From: Pipra filicauda
Lineage: Eukaryota > Chordata > Aves > Passeriformes > Pipridae
Direction: 5' to 3'
NCBI RefSeq assembly: GCF_003945595.2
Contig: NW_024104430.1
Location: 496,001-560,000, forward strand
Length of the DNA stretch: 64,000 bases
Under the pieces are notes generated by a model. It was not told the origin of the DNA and did not search any database. It saw only the letters and a list, made by a program, of their open reading frames with translations. The number at the start of each line of letters is the position of its first letter. Within the stretch, counting starts at the first letter, position 1. Positions 63,906 to 64,000 of this stretch are shown in pieces. A program made the position numbers and the translations under genes.

Positions 63906-64000
63906 GAAACCACATTCAAAAGGAAGTTGGGCCAGGCAGATGGACTTGCTAAACAATTTTTCTTTCATCCAGATCTTCACCTCCACTTCAAAAGGTTTTC

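Larger units (their letters stand above)
50754..64000 (-). other. Presumed last intron of STS; no further exon recognised
   Basis: I searched this stretch on the minus strand for the block expected before the last exon (a FHYCNAYLNAVRW-like stretch ending with a one-base split codon) and did not find it. Either the intron exceeds 13 kb or I missed the exon. The stretch is AT-rich and holds small tandem repeats, A/C- and G/T-rich tracts, two hairpin or palindromic spots and two GC-richer LTR-like patches, listed separately. No CR1 copy was recognised here. Confidence 0.4.

Overview
This is AT-rich vertebrate DNA with very little coding sequence. It comes from a bird genome, most likely a songbird. 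Seven CR1 LINE copies carry the bird-type 3' end (short repeats of ATTCTATG or ATTCTGTG). There is one complete solo LTR of about 1.2 kb, of a kind common in passerines. I see no bacterial or viral operon organisation, no CRISPR array, and no tRNA or rRNA gene.

The one gene I can name is on the minus strand. Positions 50371-50753 hold the last coding exon of a membrane-type arylsulfatase, best matched by steroid sulfatase (STS). Its reading frame is intact, with a good 3' splice site and a stop codon. The gene therefore runs leftwards and ends in this window. Positions 50754-64000 would be its last intron, since I could not find the penultimate exon there. Its 3' UTR would lie just below 50371.

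On the plus strand, 30781-37870 holds three exon-like blocks whose splice phases agree (30781-30959, 35279-35451 or 35361, 37632-37870). They could be pieces of an unidentified gene pointing towards STS. I cannot name a family and treat them as candidates.

Layout: 1-9457 is intron or intergenic DNA with one CR1. At 9458-15921 there are three CR1 copies and a GC-rich patch with a splice-site-bounded 12-nt segment. 15922-29562 is plain AT-rich DNA with one striking hairpin. 29563-39352 holds a short CR1, the candidate exons, a 364-bp AAAAG repeat and a 1.4-kb CR1. 42191-43421 is the solo LTR with a 5-bp target duplication. 46930-47342 is poly-A plus CR1. 50371-50753 is the STS exon. 50754-64000 is intronic DNA with low-complexity tracts and two LTR-like GC-richer patches. 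The CR1 copies fall into at least four 3'-end types, so several waves of insertion are layered here.
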